A DNA stretch of 64,000 nt from Haliscomenobacter sp040401995 (GTDB taxonomy: Bacteria > Bacteroidota > Bacteroidia > Chitinophagales > Saprospiraceae). Position 1 is the first letter of the stretch. Every line of letters begins with the position of its first letter. Position numbers and translations under genes: made by a program. The stretch lies in NCBI GenBank assembly GCA_040401995.1, contig JBBANM010000020.1:18740-82739 (forward strand). Reading direction: 5' to 3'. The notes below the pieces were generated by a model. The model was not told the DNA's origin. It worked only from the letters and a program-made list of their open reading frames with translations, and ran no database searches. Positions 43,917 to 52,630 of this stretch are shown in pieces.

Positions 43917-45836
43917 ATGTTACGCACAAAAACTACCTTTTATTCCCTGGCCTTTTGGGCTTTTCTAGTCCTTTTTGTCCCAAAGTTATCTGCCCAAGTT
44001 GACGTCCTGGACGATGTGCTTTTTGCCCATAAGGTCGATAGCGTAGCTCAGATGCAACGCATCCAACAGGAAATTATCGGTATGGCGGTTTGTATTGTGA
44101 AAGATGGAAAAATCATTTACAGCCAAGGGTATGGTTATAGCAATTGGGAAAAACTCATCCCGGTAACTCCTGCTACTACTTTCCGCTGGGCATCGATGTC
44201 AAAAAGTTTGACCGCTATTACGGCGCTGAAATTGCATGAGGAGCATCATATTGACTTGGATTCCACTGTTACTTTTTACAATCCTACCTTGCCTTATCGT
44301 CAAGTTCATATTCGTGATCTATTGCAGAATCGGAGCGGTATTGGCCATTATGATGAAATGACTCGCGATTATCCCCAATGGCGCACCAACATAAAAAATT
44401 ATCCGGGCACCGGTCCTTTTAACTCTAGAGCTGCCGTGCAAATCTTTGACAATGCCCCTTTGAATTTTACGCCAGGACAAAAATTCCTGTATTCCACTTT
44501 TGGGTTTGTGGTAGCAGGCGAAGTAATCGATACCATTGGTCGGCGCGTATTTGGCAAAGGATATTTGGATCTTGTTAATGAACACATCCGCAAGCCGCTG
44601 GGCATGGCAAGTTTGCAACCCGATTATCAATATGAAAACAACCCCCTCAAAACCGAAGGATACTATTATGGCGGCGACAATGAAATCGTGCGCCGACCCA
44701 ATGACGAGGTGAGCTGGAAATTGGCCGGCGGCGGTTTTGAATCCAATGTAGTTGATTTAGGCCATTACATCCGCGGCCTCATGCTGCGGGAAATACTACA
44801 ACCTTCTTCTTACGAGTTGTTGTGGAAAAAACAGCCGGATGTGGAATATGGCTATGGTTTTTCAGTAGAAGGAGAGAACCTCAACCTGCGCATTGGGCAT
44901 TCTGGCACGCAAACCAAAACCCGCACCATCTTTTGGATGTACCCCAATCGGCGGGTAGGGGTAGGCGTGATGCTCAACTCGGAATGGGGCGACCCCGGTA
45001 TTGTAGCTGATCATTTGTTGCAGCTGCTGGGCGTCAATACCGAACCCCGTAAATATGAACTTCGCTGTATCGATAATTCCAAATCAAGTACCCAATATGC
45101 CGCCATCTGGAAGGCCGGCAACAACAAACAGGTCATGCGCCGCGGCTATATGACCCAGCATTTTCAGGTTGAGTCGGATCACTTACGTGCCCACGGTTTT
45201 CAATTGACGGATGTAGAGACCTATCTCGACAAAAAAAATGTGCGCCACTGGGATGGTGTTTTTGAAGCAAATAATGAAACGTTTGTTTGGGAACACCATA
45301 TGGATTCCGATTCTTTTTACGCGCGCAACGCTGGCCTTGCGCGCGAAGGATGGCATTTGCAAGACGCCGAAACCTACATCGTCAGCAACAAACGTAAATG
45401 GACGGGTGTGTACGCCCGTGCTGCTGAAAAATCAACTTTTATCAACGATCTTGATGCCGATGCTTTTGATAAACAGATTCGTTTGCTGGCGCGGAAAGGG
45501 TTGCGGTTAAATGATTTTGAGAGCTATTACGATGCGGAAAAGAAAAAACGCCTTTGGGCTGGTATTTTCACCCCTGGCGGTGACAGCTATGGTTTTTGGC
45601 GCAGTTTGAGCATGGATGCTTTCAATCAAAAACTTACTGATCTCAATAAAGAAGGCTTGAAATTGATCGATATTGAGATCTATAACCTCAACGGAAAGCA
45701 ATTTTGGTCGGGCGTATGGCGCGGCGGCAATTTTGATATTCGCCTACAACGCAACGTTAGTTTCTGCCCAATCATGAAAAATTTCATCAACCTTGGGCAA
45801 AATGGTTATGATTTATTAGATTGGGAACGCTACTAG
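43917..45836 (+). CDS. Secreted serine hydrolase (beta-lactamase class C fold) with C-terminal tandem repeats
   Basis: 639 residues with a signal peptide (about 1-26). Beta-lactamase-like domain about 30-375: SxxK in SMSK (Ser93, Lys96), YST (where YxN is usual) in FLYSTFGFVVAG, and HSG in RIGHSGTQTK. The C-terminal 250 residues form about five repeats of 45-50 residues, each ending in GxxLxDxExY (GFQLTDVETY, GWHLQDAETY, GLRLNDFESY, GLKLIDIEIY), which match the bacterial tandem repeat domain of polyglycine-hydrolase-like proteins. Probably a periplasmic or surface peptidase or esterase. Confidence 0.82.
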   Translation: MLRTKTTFYSLAFWAFLVLFVPKLSAQVDVLDDVLFAHKVDSVAQMQRIQQEIIGMAVCIVKDGKIIYSQGYGYSNWEKLIPVTPATTFRWASMSKSLTAITALKLHEEHHIDLDSTVTFYNPTLPYRQVHIRDLLQNRSGIGHYDEMTRDYPQWRTNIKNYPGTGPFNSRAAVQIFDNAPLNFTPGQKFLYSTFGFVVAGEVIDTIGRRVFGKGYLDLVNEHIRKPLGMASLQPDYQYENNPLKTEGYYYGGDNEIVRRPNDEVSWKLAGGGFESNVVDLGHYIRGLMLREILQPSSYELLWKKQPDVEYGYGFSVEGENLNLRIGHSGTQTKTRTIFWMYPNRRVGVGVMLNSEWGDPGIVADHLLQLLGVNTEPRKYELRCIDNSKSSTQYAAIWKAGNNKQVMRRGYMTQHFQVESDHLRAHGFQLTDVETYLDKKNVRHWDGVFEANNETFVWEHHMDSDSFYARNAGLAREGWHLQDAETYIVSNKRKWTGVYARAAEKSTFINDLDADAFDKQIRLLARKGLRLNDFESYYDAEKKKRLWAGIFTPGGDSYGFWRSLSMDAFNQKLTDLNKEGLKLIDIEIYNLNGKQFWSGVWRGGNFDIRLQRNVSFCPIMKNFINLGQNGYDLLDWERY

Positions 45837-45845
45837 ATCAATCAC

Positions 45846-46012
45846 TTAAGAGTGTGTTTGGATTCTTAATTCGCGCTGCAAATGGCCAAAATTCACCCCA
45901 ACTTCATTGCGAAAATACTCATGTAGCGCTGCTACACTCCGTTTTTCGCGCTTCGTTGGTGCAAATTTTGACTCATTTTCGCTTGCGAACTAAAAATCCA
46001 AACACACTCTAA
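45846..46012. repeat. Family A fold-back element, copy 9 (opposite orientation)
   Basis: Arms GAGTGTGTTTGGATTCTTA and AACTAAAAATCCAAACACACTC, TAA on both flanks. The asymmetric inner part (GCGCTGCAAATGG on the left) shows it is inverted relative to copies 1, 4, 6 and 8. It begins 9 bp after the serine hydrolase stop and ends 12 bp before the asparaginase start. Confidence 0.9.
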
Positions 46013-46024
46013 AACCAAATTAAC

Positions 46025-47020
46025 TTGAAAAGACGATCGTTTTTCTCCAATGCTACGCTGGCCGCGCTAGCAGCATCTATGGGGGTTGTGGCTTGCCGCA
46101 ATGAATCGGCTCCCAAAACCAAAACCCACAAAAACAATCCCAATTCTACTTCGGGCAAACCGATGACCATCGCCACTTGGCCTAATGAGTTAGCCACTGC
46201 TGCTGCTTGGAAGGTATTGTCGGGCGGAGGTTCGGCTTTGGATGCAGTGGAGCAAGGCGCGCAAATTCCGGAGGCTGATCCGAACAATACATCAGTTGGA
46301 CTTGGTGGATTACCTGACCGCGACGGTACCGTAACGCTGGATGCTTGCATTATGGATGCTGCTGGAAATGCGGGAAGTGTTACGTTTGTACAAAATATTT
46401 TACATCCCATTTCATTGGCGCGTAAGGTGATGGAAAAAACGCCCCACCTAATGCTGAGTGGCGCTGGCGCCGAGCAATTTGCCGCAGCCGAAGGATTTCC
46501 AAAAGCCAACCTACTGACAGAAGGTTCCAAAAAAGCCTGGGAAGAATGGAAAGTCAAAACGGGTTATCAGCCAATGCCCAACCACGATACCATTGGCATT
46601 TTAGCGTTGGATCAAAAAGGACTACTTTCAGGAGGCTGTACCACCAGCGGTGCGGCTTATAAAATGCATGGCCGGGTAGGAGATTCGCCGATTATCGGCG
46701 CAGGCTTATTTGTAGACAGTGAAATTGGGGCGGCAACCGCTACCGGATTGGGTGAATTGATGATGAAAACGCTGAGTTCGTTTTTGATAGTGGAATTGAT
46801 GCGCCAAGGATTTAGTCCTCAGGAAGCTTGTGAAGAAGCAATCCACCGAATCGCCACAAAATACCCGGATAAGGTAAAACCAGCTGATGTGCAATCAGGA
46901 GTAATTGCCATCAATCCAGCTGGGGAGCATGGCGCCTATTCTTTGCGCCCTGGTTTTTCTTATACCATTTTCATGAATGGCGAAAACAAAGTTTTTGTCG
47001 CCGATCATTACATGGAATAA
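46025..47020 (+). CDS. N4-(beta-N-acetylglucosaminyl)-L-asparaginase / isoaspartyl peptidase family (Ntn-hydrolase)
   Basis: 331 residues. Autoprocessing nucleophile is Thr189 in NHDTIGILALD; the other family blocks are GGSALDAVEQGAQIPE, VGLGGLPDRDG and GRVGDSPIIGAGLFVD. Typically the precursor is cut before Thr189. The start is TTG at 46025, chosen because it gives MKRRSFFSNATLAALAA with a twin-arginine-like start and a lipobox (MGVVAC, Cys24), so export by Tat or as a lipoprotein is possible. It would trim asparagine-linked sugars or isoaspartyl peptides in the periplasm. Confidence 0.88.
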   Translation: MKRRSFFSNATLAALAASMGVVACRNESAPKTKTHKNNPNSTSGKPMTIATWPNELATAAAWKVLSGGGSALDAVEQGAQIPEADPNNTSVGLGGLPDRDGTVTLDACIMDAAGNAGSVTFVQNILHPISLARKVMEKTPHLMLSGAGAEQFAAAEGFPKANLLTEGSKKAWEEWKVKTGYQPMPNHDTIGILALDQKGLLSGGCTTSGAAYKMHGRVGDSPIIGAGLFVDSEIGAATATGLGELMMKTLSSFLIVELMRQGFSPQEACEEAIHRIATKYPDKVKPADVQSGVIAINPAGEHGAYSLRPGFSYTIFMNGENKVFVADHYME

Positions 47021-47030
47021 AAATTGACTG

Positions 47031-47073
47031 ATATCCCAGATTGGTTTTTTTGCACAAAAAACCAATCTGGGAT
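47031..47073. terminator. Bidirectional terminator between asparaginase and NuiA-like genes
   Basis: TATCCCAGATTGGTTTTTT and AAAAAACCAATCTGGGATA are perfect 19-bp inverted arms around a 4-base loop; the stem itself supplies the T-run in either direction. Confidence 0.85.
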
Positions 47074-47083
47074 AAAGCTACAA

Positions 47084-47893
47084 TCAAGTCCAGATTACTA
47101 TCGACTGGAACCCTGCCAGGCTGCCATCGGTTGCAACACCCACCACATAAACGGGGTGTTCCGCGCCCACTTCCGGGTCATTATCTTGTCCCATAATGAT
47201 AATCATGGGCTGACGCAAGTGGGTTTTCATGATGCTCACAATCGCAACCGCATGTTTTTCTTGTTCAAAAACGCGGTGTTGCTCAATGAAAGTTGGGAAA
47301 AAAGACTCTGCCGCAACAAAACGCTCGATCACATGATGCGGGTTATTGGGATCCAAAGACAAGGCTTTTGCAAAAGATGCCTCGTCAAAATTGACAATTT
47401 GACCTGGGAAAGAGATGGGTTCAATTGGCTGGCTGCCTTCTGAAGCCAAGTAATCAAAAAATAAATTTTGGACGTGCGGTTGAATCAATTCCGCCACTTC
47501 TTCTCCAGTGAGGTCGCTGGTGCCTTCCTGAGCGCTTTGCTTCAGTTGAATGGCCAAGGTAAGCGCAGCAGTTCCCATATCAGATAATCCGTCAATTTCA
47601 GTATTCGAAAGCTCGCTGCAATCAATCTCGAATTGATTGATCACCTTTTCTTTCACGTCAGAAATGCCTTTTTGAATATCGCGATTGGTGATTCTTTGCG
47701 TACTGTTGGGTTCGCGCTCGCAAAGGAAGCGGTAAAACTGATCAACCAGCGCTTGCTGATTACCATTGAGCTCCGCCAATTTGCGCCGGTATTCCCGGCG
47801 ACTTAAGATGCCATCGCTTCCGGCGGCTTTTTCCAAATGACTCGCAGCTTGTTCGATTGCTGTTACCAAATTAGCTACTTTAGCACGTAACAT
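47084..47893 (-). CDS. NuiA-like (nuclease A inhibitor family) protein with EF-hand-like segment
   Basis: 269 residues. The C-terminal quarter (about 190-269) follows the NuiA pattern: SFFPTFIEQHRVFEQEKHAVAIVS, then a strand pair ending HPVYVVGVATDGSLAGFQSIVI, close to the VYIVGKT..LAG.. ending of nuclease A inhibitors. The N-terminal part is helical and has GSDGILSRREY (25-35), an EF-hand-like loop. The middle is helical and acidic. It may bind a nuclease, or only share the fold. It lies 33 bp from the ligase gene, so the two could share a transcript. Confidence 0.5.
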   Translation of the reverse strand: MLRAKVANLVTAIEQAASHLEKAAGSDGILSRREYRRKLAELNGNQQALVDQFYRFLCEREPNSTQRITNRDIQKGISDVKEKVINQFEIDCSELSNTEIDGLSDMGTAALTLAIQLKQSAQEGTSDLTGEEVAELIQPHVQNLFFDYLASEGSQPIEPISFPGQIVNFDEASFAKALSLDPNNPHHVIERFVAAESFFPTFIEQHRVFEQEKHAVAIVSIMKTHLRQPMIIIMGQDNDPEVGAEHPVYVVGVATDGSLAGFQSIVIWT

Positions 47894-47926
47894 AAGTGTG
47901 GTTTGAATGTCTTTATTTAAAAAAAA

Positions 47927-50071
47927 CTAGTTTTTAGTATCAACCAAGGTCATGAACTCGTCTTCAGTCAAAATCTGAACCGTACCCAGAGCCTGCGCCT
48001 TTTTGAGTTTGGAGCCCGCATCTTCGCCCACCACCAAAATATTGAGGTTGGAGCTAACTGCGCCCAGTATTTTTGCACCAGCTGCTTCCGCTTTTTCTTG
48101 TGCTTCTTTACGTCCCATTATTTGTAAAGTTCCCGTAAACAGGATGGTTTTTCCAAATAAAGGTGCTTCGGTATCTACTGATTTTGGACGGTCTTCTTCG
48201 GTTTGCTGGAAATTGACGCCCAAAGACTCCATGTCTTCGAGCAAGGCCACATTGCGTCCGTTTTGGAAAAAACGAATCACATTTTCCGCTACCACCGGGC
48301 CTACGTCTTTGATTTTAGTAAAATCTTCGAGGGTCCAATTTTTTAACTCCATCACATGCCCAATTTCGGCGGCCAAAAGCTTGGACACTTTTTTGCCCAA
48401 ATGATGGACGCTCAAACTATGCAACAACCGAGAAATTGGATTCTTTTTGGCTTTTTCAATCGAGGCTTGCAGATTGGTGGCTGATTTTTCACCAAAACCT
48501 TCCAATTGGGCAATTTGGCTGTAGTCTAGCCGGTATACATCAGCAATGTTACGCAACCAACCCAATTCAAAAAACCGATCGATGATCGACTTGCCCATTC
48601 CCTCAATGTCCATCGCATCTTTGGATACGTGGAAAATGATGCGTTGCAAATCTTGAGCGCCACATACACAATCAGGGCAGCGCCAGGCCGATTCGCCTTC
48701 TTCCCGAATCAATTCTACCGGTATAGTGGTGGTATTAATGGGGCAAAATGTGGGAAAAACGATGGGTAATTCCGTGCCATCGCGCAATTCAGGCATTGAT
48801 TTCACGATGTAGGGAATGACATCGCCCGCACGTTCCACCAGAACCGTATCACCAATACGCAAATCTTTGCTGTTGATGAAATCCTCGTTGTGTAGAGAAA
48901 TCGAGGATACGGTTACCCCAGCCAATTGCACCGGCTCAATTTTTGCAACAGGCGTAATCGAGCCGATTTTACCTACTTGGTATTCTACCGTTTGTAGTTT
49001 AGAGGTGGCTTGTTTTGCTTGAAATTTAAAAGCAATGGCCCAACGTGGGTGGTGTGCTGTAAAACCCGAACGCTCTTGCAGCACCCGACTATTGACTTTG
49101 GCCACCATGCCGTCAATTTCATAGGGATATTGCTCCCTTTGTTTTTGCCAATACTCGCAAAAATCGATTACCTCTGCTATGTTGGCGCAGCGTTTGCGTT
49201 CTTCACTAGGCACTTTGAAACCCAATTTTTCGAGCAATTCCAAGCTTTCCATATGGGTATTGAACCGATCAAGCACATTGTTGCCCGCCTGATCAACGGC
49301 GTACCCCAAGGTGTAGATAAAAGCTTCCAATCCGCGTTTGGCTACTTCTTTGGGATCTTTCATCCGCAGACCACCGGTGGCGGCGTTGCGGGGGTTGGCA
49401 AAAAGAGATAAACCTTCTTTGCCCCGCTCGGCATTGACTTGCTCAAAAATATCTTTGCGGATCAGTGCCTCGCCACGAAGCTCAACCCGATAAATGCCGT
49501 ATTCTGAAAAATTAGCCCTCAGTGGTATGGAGCGAATCACCCGTGCATTGCTGGTCATTTCTTCACCAATGGTTCCGTTGCCGCGTGTGGCTGCGCGCAC
49601 GAGGAGGTCGTTTTCATAAACCAAAGCGATACTGCCCCCGTCAAATTTTGGTTCTACGCCATATTCAATAGGTGCATCAGCAGGAATATTGAGTAAACGT
49701 TTGAGTTGGGCATCCCAATCGTTGAGGTCGTTGGCATCATAGGAGTTGGCCAACGACAACATCGGCGTAAGGTGTTCAACAGAAAAAAACTCTTCGGTAA
49801 GGTCGGCAGAAACCCGTTGGGTAGGTGAATCGGGGGTAACCAGGTCAGGATGAAACTCTTCCAGTTTTTCCAATTGCTTGTATAACTGGTCGTATTCAAA
49901 ATCGCTGACGACTGGATCGTTGCCAATGTAATAGCGCCATTCATGATAAACGACAAGCCTGCGCAGGTCTTGGAGTTGTTGCGTTACCGTGTGCTGATGA
50001 ACGGCGGAACCTCCTTCGAGGTAGGATTTTGACAGCTCGTACAGGACTTTTTGCTCGTCTTGGCGGTACAT
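47927..50071 (-). CDS. ligA: NAD-dependent DNA ligase LigA
   Basis: 714 residues. Adenylation domain with catalytic Lys142 (EPKFDGGSI) and upstream NAD-binding Ia helix (LRRLVVYHEWRYYIGND), OB fold, zinc finger, HhH region and BRCT domain at the C-terminus (ILFTGTLQIMGRKEAQEKAE). Zinc ligands are Cys443, Cys465 and Cys470; the second usual ligand is Asn446 (CPIN), not Cys. An extra Cys468 lies nearby. It seals nicks in replication and repair. The first 20 residues are longer than usual. Confidence 0.95.
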   Translation of the reverse strand: MYRQDEQKVLYELSKSYLEGGSAVHQHTVTQQLQDLRRLVVYHEWRYYIGNDPVVSDFEYDQLYKQLEKLEEFHPDLVTPDSPTQRVSADLTEEFFSVEHLTPMLSLANSYDANDLNDWDAQLKRLLNIPADAPIEYGVEPKFDGGSIALVYENDLLVRAATRGNGTIGEEMTSNARVIRSIPLRANFSEYGIYRVELRGEALIRKDIFEQVNAERGKEGLSLFANPRNAATGGLRMKDPKEVAKRGLEAFIYTLGYAVDQAGNNVLDRFNTHMESLELLEKLGFKVPSEERKRCANIAEVIDFCEYWQKQREQYPYEIDGMVAKVNSRVLQERSGFTAHHPRWAIAFKFQAKQATSKLQTVEYQVGKIGSITPVAKIEPVQLAGVTVSSISLHNEDFINSKDLRIGDTVLVERAGDVIPYIVKSMPELRDGTELPIVFPTFCPINTTTIPVELIREEGESAWRCPDCVCGAQDLQRIIFHVSKDAMDIEGMGKSIIDRFFELGWLRNIADVYRLDYSQIAQLEGFGEKSATNLQASIEKAKKNPISRLLHSLSVHHLGKKVSKLLAAEIGHVMELKNWTLEDFTKIKDVGPVVAENVIRFFQNGRNVALLEDMESLGVNFQQTEEDRPKSVDTEAPLFGKTILFTGTLQIMGRKEAQEKAEAAGAKILGAVSSNLNILVVGEDAGSKLKKAQALGTVQILTEDEFMTLVDTKN

Positions 50072-50253
50072 TGGCTGATGAAATTTTTGACGCTGCGAAG
50101 ATAGTCAAAGTTTTATTCGCGAGGTGAGATTCACCCTGGTGTTTCATCAACAGCAATAATAATTTTAAGTTGGGATTTTGGAGGCAAAAAAAAATTGGCG
50201 GCCGTAGGGGTAAACGAAAGGTTTGAGCATCTTTCCTGAAAAATTGAATCATT

Positions 50254-50832
50254 ATGAAAAGAGGAGCACTCCTGATAATTTGTTTTCTAGCTGTACACTT
50301 ACTATCCGCTCAACGTGATGAAACCCTTTTCAATCGGGCAAACATGGACTTTAGCGGTTTTTGGTACAGTCGCACCATTAATTTTTCCTTTCTGGATTCC
50401 GACAGCGAATATTTTTCTGGCGGCAATATCGGATTTGAATTCGGTAAATCATTCGTTGTAGGTTGGGGCTGGCAACGCATGAAAGATTACGCGCTACTGC
50501 CCAATGATCGTAGTCGCTTTAATCTCAGCAATAGCGGTCTACTGCTGGCTTATGTTCCGGCGCCAAATCGAGTGATCCATCCTTATTTCAGTGCTTTGAT
50601 TGGCGGCGGAAGATTGCGTTTGGATAACGGTACTTCTGATCGTGTATTTTCAGTTCAACCTACCGCAGGTTTGGAACTCAACGCTTTCCGTTGGATGCGC
50701 TTGGGTTTGGAAGGCGGCTACCGATTAGTGACTGACGCCAACCTCGGAACGATTAGCAATGCCAATGTTTCTTCGCCTTTTGTGCAATTGCAATTGCGCT
50801 TTGGCTATTCTTGGGGCAATCATTGGTGGTAA
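50254..50832 (+). CDS. Outer-membrane beta-barrel-like protein
   Basis: 192 residues with signal peptide (MKRGALLIICFLAVHLLSAQ). Alternating strands run through the mature part (NFSFLDSDSEYF, IGFEFGKSFVVGWGWQRM, GLLLAYVP, SALIGGGRLRL, LGLEGGYRL, LQLRFGYSWG), and it ends WGNHWW with aromatic residues near the end, as outer-membrane barrels do. No OmpA domain. The stop codon TAA is inside the 9-bp duplication created by the adjacent element at 50835. Confidence 0.6.
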   Translation: MKRGALLIICFLAVHLLSAQRDETLFNRANMDFSGFWYSRTINFSFLDSDSEYFSGGNIGFEFGKSFVVGWGWQRMKDYALLPNDRSRFNLSNSGLLLAYVPAPNRVIHPYFSALIGGGRLRLDNGTSDRVFSVQPTAGLELNAFRWMRLGLEGGYRLVTDANLGTISNANVSSPFVQLQLRFGYSWGNHWW

Positions 50833-50834
50833 TT
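50826..50834. repeat. Target-site duplication, left copy
   Basis: GTGGTAATT, identical to 50936-50944, directly flanks the element at 50835-50935. It contains the last codon bases and TAA stop of the beta-barrel gene. Confidence 0.85.
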
Positions 50835-50935
50835 CATACTACTGGACATTTTCGATTTGATCGCTCGCTAAACCTTCCAGGTCTTCGACCTGGAAGGTTT
50901 AAGTATCCCCAAAATTTAAAATGTCCAGTAGTATG
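50835..50935. mobile_element. MITE-like element with 18-bp terminal inverted repeats and 9-bp target duplication
   Basis: 101 bp. Ends CATACTACTGGACATTTT and AAAATGTCCAGTAGTATG are perfect inverted copies. The interior holds a perfect palindrome AAACCTTCCAGGT/ACCTGGAAGGTTT around cttcg. Flanks are the exact 9-bp direct repeat GTGGTAATT. No coding sequence. Because a 9-bp duplication is present, it must have been mobilised by a transposase elsewhere in the genome. Confidence 0.85.
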
Positions 50936-50944
50936 GTGGTAATT
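50936..50944. repeat. Target-site duplication, right copy
   Basis: GTGGTAATT, second copy of the duplication that flanks the element at 50835-50935. Confidence 0.85.
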
Positions 50945-50982
50945 ATACTATGATTTGAATTTTAAGACCTTGCGATCTTGAT

Positions 50983-51021
50983 AAAAAGCAGCAGGCGCAT
51001 CAAATGTACGCCTGCTGTTTA
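50983..51021 (-). terminator. Terminator of the heavy-metal operon
   Basis: On the minus strand CAGCAGGCG and CGCCTGCTG pair around an 11-base loop, followed by CTTTTT; it lies just after the last gene (51035). Confidence 0.8.
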
Positions 51022-51034
51022 CTATTTTGTCAAA

Positions 51035-51313
51035 TCAATGTTGGTGCTCTTCCATCTTATGATCTGGATTGGCAACATAGTCCATACCACAGTTAGGGCA
51101 TTTCCCTGCTTTATCGCTGCCGCTGCCTTCACAATGCATGGGGCAAACATAGGCTGAAGTGTATTCCTTACCCGCTTTTGGATCAGCAGGCTTTGTAGCT
51201 GCTTCTTTGTTTTCAGTTGCACCGCTGGCAGGTTGCTGGTGAGCTGCATTGCCACAATAAGTCAATGCAAAAACGCATAATGCGCCAATCAAAAATTTAC
51301 TCCAAGTTTTCAT
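51035..51313 (-). CDS. Heavy-metal-binding domain lipoprotein
   Basis: 92 residues. Lipobox TYC at Cys20 predicts a lipid anchor. Metal-binding pattern VCPMHC (about 56-61) followed by GKCPNCGMDY, as in YHS/HMBD-type domains that carry Cu or similar ions, and the C-terminus is rich in His (HKMEEHQH). It is the last gene of the efflux operon and probably a metal carrier or sponge in the periplasm. Confidence 0.85.
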   Translation of the reverse strand: MKTWSKFLIGALCVFALTYCGNAAHQQPASGATENKEAATKPADPKAGKEYTSAYVCPMHCEGSGSDKAGKCPNCGMDYVANPDHKMEEHQH

Positions 51314-51343
51314 GTTGATATATTTTGAATGAAAAAATTATAC

Positions 51344-52600
51344 TCAATTTCGTCTTAGTCGTATGGTTTTTACGACCATTTTTTCTTCGCCCACGGTATA
51401 AGCAATCCACATATCGCCCCCCAATCGGGCCAAAATAGGGAAACCGCTTCCCCGCGCGCTCGAAGTCGTTGCTGCCAAAAAAGGAGCGCCTTGCTTTCCT
51501 TGCGGGGCTACCCGCTGAATTTGAATATCGGCATCTTTTCCTTTTTCCTTCATCCAGGAAACTACTGCCTCGCCCCAACTTGTCCAAGCTACGTCAACTC
51601 TGCCAAGTGGTTTGGTATCGTCGATGACAATGGGTGCTGAGAAATTGGCACCTGAATCTTCACTGAAGGCTACTTTCACTTGCGGTTTGGGAGCTCCGGT
51701 GTACCATGCAACCACCACTTTATTGGCAAGGGCATCAATAGCTGGGCCATTCACCGGACAACCAGTGATGTGCCAATTATCGGTTGCTACTGGCTTTGGC
51801 GATGTCCATTGTCCATTTTCTAGTCGAATGATTGAGATGTCGCGGATTTCCTTTTCGCTGCGGTCGCGGTAAACCACTACTGGCCCTAAATCGCTTAAGG
51901 CAGCATCGGTTTGGCAGCAATCGCAGATACGGGCATCTAGTTCGGCATCATCTTGTAGCTGACCTTGCGGGTTAAAAACAGCAGTATGCAACGACATTGG
52001 GCCGCCGCCGTGACCTTCGTGGCCACTATGAGTAGCAGATGCTGACATCGTTTTGGTATGGCGGCCATCTAACCAAACGGCCATCATGCGCCGTGAATCC
52101 AATGGCAACAGACTTACAAAACCATATTCAGCAGGTGTATTGTCGTGGGGTACAAAGGAAGGCGACCAAGAGGCGCCGCCATTTGCCGACTGAGCAATGC
52201 GCACTTCATAATCGTAGTCTCCGCCTGCACTTTTGGCCAACCAATGCGCTGCTAGTCCCTGTTTTTTGGTGCCTGGGTACACCGCTAATGAAGGAAAATC
52301 AGCCCAATTGATAAACCAATTGCTACCTCGTGCCACTTCTTTGGGTTCACTCCAAACATCCGCTTCGGTGAGGGTGGAAAAACGCAAAGCATCGGTAGTA
52401 TCGTTGACATATTCTACCCAATTGAGGAAAAAACCGCCTTCCCAAGAGGTGACCAAATTGGGTTCGCCGCCTGATTGACAAGGCGTAGCAATCTCCGTTG
52501 CTGTCCAATAAGGGGGTTCAGGCGGCGGAGGCGGCGACTTTTTCTGGCACCCCGCCAGCAGCGGTAGGCTTAATAAAATAAGCAGTTTGATGTTTTTCAT
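51344..52600 (-). CDS. Sialidase-like BNR-repeat lipoprotein of metal operon
   Basis: 418 residues. Lipobox LLAGC, Cys18. Two Asp-box-like BNR motifs (SANGGASWS about 138-146, SEDSGANFS about 310-318) suggest a six-bladed propeller. The sialidase active site is not evident, but there is a Cys cluster CDCC (226-229) and a His/Met-rich loop around 184-205 (TMSASATHSGHEGHGGGPM), which both look metal-binding. Placed between cusB and the HMBD lipoprotein, it is better seen as a metal-handling propeller than as a glycosidase (inference). Confidence 0.7.
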   Translation of the reverse strand: MKNIKLLILLSLPLLAGCQKKSPPPPPEPPYWTATEIATPCQSGGEPNLVTSWEGGFFLNWVEYVNDTTDALRFSTLTEADVWSEPKEVARGSNWFINWADFPSLAVYPGTKKQGLAAHWLAKSAGGDYDYEVRIAQSANGGASWSPSFVPHDNTPAEYGFVSLLPLDSRRMMAVWLDGRHTKTMSASATHSGHEGHGGGPMSLHTAVFNPQGQLQDDAELDARICDCCQTDAALSDLGPVVVYRDRSEKEIRDISIIRLENGQWTSPKPVATDNWHITGCPVNGPAIDALANKVVVAWYTGAPKPQVKVAFSEDSGANFSAPIVIDDTKPLGRVDVAWTSWGEAVVSWMKEKGKDADIQIQRVAPQGKQGAPFLAATTSSARGSGFPILARLGGDMWIAYTVGEEKMVVKTIRLRRN

Positions 52601-52630
52601 GGCAATTGTTTTTGTTTCGGAAGCATTTAG

